Shown: one piece after another, positions 6,304 to 6,764 of the stretch
Position numbering within the stretch: position 1 is the stretch's first letter
Layout: the number at the start of each line of letters is the position of its first letter
Source of the DNA: an uncultured Bacteroidota bacterium
GTDB lineage: Bacteria; Bacteroidota; Bacteroidia; Chitinophagales; Chitinophagaceae
Direction of reading: 5' to 3'
DNA length: 6,764 nt
Assembly: GCA_903825065.1 (NCBI GenBank)
Contig: CAIJZG010000326.1
Location: forward strand, 1-6,764
Program-made: the position numbers and the translations under genes
Notes under the pieces: generated by a model
Database searches by the model: none
What the model was told of the DNA's origin: nothing
What the model saw: only the letters and a program-made list of their open reading frames with translations

Positions 6304-6764
6304 ATCTCTACGTTTGTGTAAATAATAGCAGAAGGCCCAGATAGCAGCTGTAAGTATAAAAGTATAAATTAAAAATTCAGGGATGGCCGCCACTGATTTT
6401 ACGTACCAATCTTTGGCATCTTTACCAAAACGATTGGTAAAAGCGGGCCAGGGTAAAATTCTGTTTGAAATTTCTAAAGGGAGAAAACGTCCTAAATCGT
6501 CTGTTTTGAATCTTAAATAGCCAACTGCTATTTTCTCTAAAATCAAATCATAGAAAAGAAAAAATCCCAAAGCTATAAACGCTTTTTTAATCAGGAATCC
6601 TATTAAAAAAGCAACCGTTAATTGAGCAAAGGTTTGTATAAAAAAAAGTGGGATATATTGTAATTGCTCGGCCCATCTATTTAAATTATCTGGATCTGCA
6701 TACATTCCAAAAATACTCGCTACCAAAGTGAACATCATTGTTGATACCAAAGAAATTATTAATA
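6298..6764 (-). CDS. Probable ABC-2-type transporter permease, C-terminal part (right edge truncated)
   Basis: Integral membrane protein, 154 residues visible, with the frame open to the right edge. The first in-frame candidate start, TTG at 6750, is preceded by more hydrophobic codons and is probably internal. Numbered from the edge, about four transmembrane segments are seen: 1-20, 36-58, 61-76 and 130-149. Segments three and four are joined by a polar loop of about 50 residues containing FLPLEISN and LPWPAF. The end is basic (KRRDL). The pattern (FFIQ, then a helix pair with KKAFIALGFF, then an FLPL-type loop and a last helix) resembles the C-terminal half of Bacteroidota ABC-2 permeases of about 250-270 aa, which work with an ATPase partner. 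That partner is not in the window, and the substrate cannot be told. The identification is from pattern memory; a generic membrane protein remains possible. Confidence 0.65.
   Translation of the reverse strand, partial: LIISLVSTMMFTLVASIFGMYADPDNLNRWAEQLQYIPLFFIQTFAQLTVAFLIGFLIKKAFIALGFFLFYDLILEKIAVGYLRFKTDDLGRFLPLEISNRILPWPAFTNRFGKDAKDWYVKSVAAIPEFLIYTFILTAAIWAFCYYLHKRRDL

Noticed and set aside
6353..6368. Tandem 8-bp repeat AGTATAAA x2
   Set aside because: Lies in the coding sequence of a transmembrane helix; two copies of an A/T-rich octamer are explained by chance and codon bias.
6750..6764. TTG at 6750 as the true start of the minus-strand membrane protein
   Set aside because: The frame stays open to the edge with hydrophobic codons that extend the first helix, so the gene most likely begins outside the window.
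1..6764. A novel defence, mobile or RNA-based system in the window
   Set aside because: All coding space is taken by recognisable division, SDR and permease genes; no arrays, transposases, terminal repeats, tRNA-like folds or structured long gaps were seen.

Overview
The window is about 6.8 kb of low-GC, gene-dense DNA. It carries the distal part of a division and cell wall (dcw) cluster from a member of the Bacteroidota, most likely Chitinophagaceae or a close relative in the Chitinophagia/Sphingobacteriia. That placement rests on four things. The order is murC-ftsQ-ftsA-ftsZ with no ddl or murB between murC and ftsQ. The FtsZ N-terminus (MIHFDLPK) and its C-terminal sequence style (VPAYIRRN, ending in LDGKKPD) are of the Bacteroidota type. 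Start codons have A/T-rich leaders without Shine-Dalgarno sequences. A TAnnTTTG-like element lies directly before one gene. The family assignment is from memory of these proteins, not from a search.

Layout. Positions 2-874 (+) hold the C-terminal two thirds of murC, cut by the left edge. ftsQ (871-1851) overlaps the murC stop by four bases (ATGA). After a 74-bp gap comes ftsA (1926-3296), and after a 69-bp gap comes an unusually long ftsZ (3366-5246, 626 aa). A strong rho-independent terminator (5295-5326) closes the operon. A separate gene for a TIGR01777-type SDR epimerase-like protein (5368-6303, +) follows, with a possible Bacteroidota -7 box almost touching its start codon. The right end holds the C-terminal part of a membrane protein on the minus strand (6298 to the window edge), best read as an ABC-2-type permease. 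It converges on the SDR gene, and the two stop codons share the palindrome TTATAA.

How the genes work together. MurC adds L-Ala to UDP-MurNAc in the cytoplasm. FtsZ forms the Z-ring, FtsA anchors it to the membrane through a C-terminal amphipathic helix, and FtsQ links the cytoplasmic ring to periplasmic septal synthesis. Co-expression of these four is the classic dcw arrangement. The SDR and permease genes lie outside the operon and have no evident link to division.

I found no sign of a new system, mobile element, CRISPR array, RNA gene or defence island. The most interesting points concern FtsZ: a linker of about 255 residues, a partner-binding peptide that is not at the C-terminus but followed by a 43-residue extension, and Ile in place of the usual Asn in the T7 catalytic loop. 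There are also small structural features at gene ends. No stretch over 300 bases lacks a gene.
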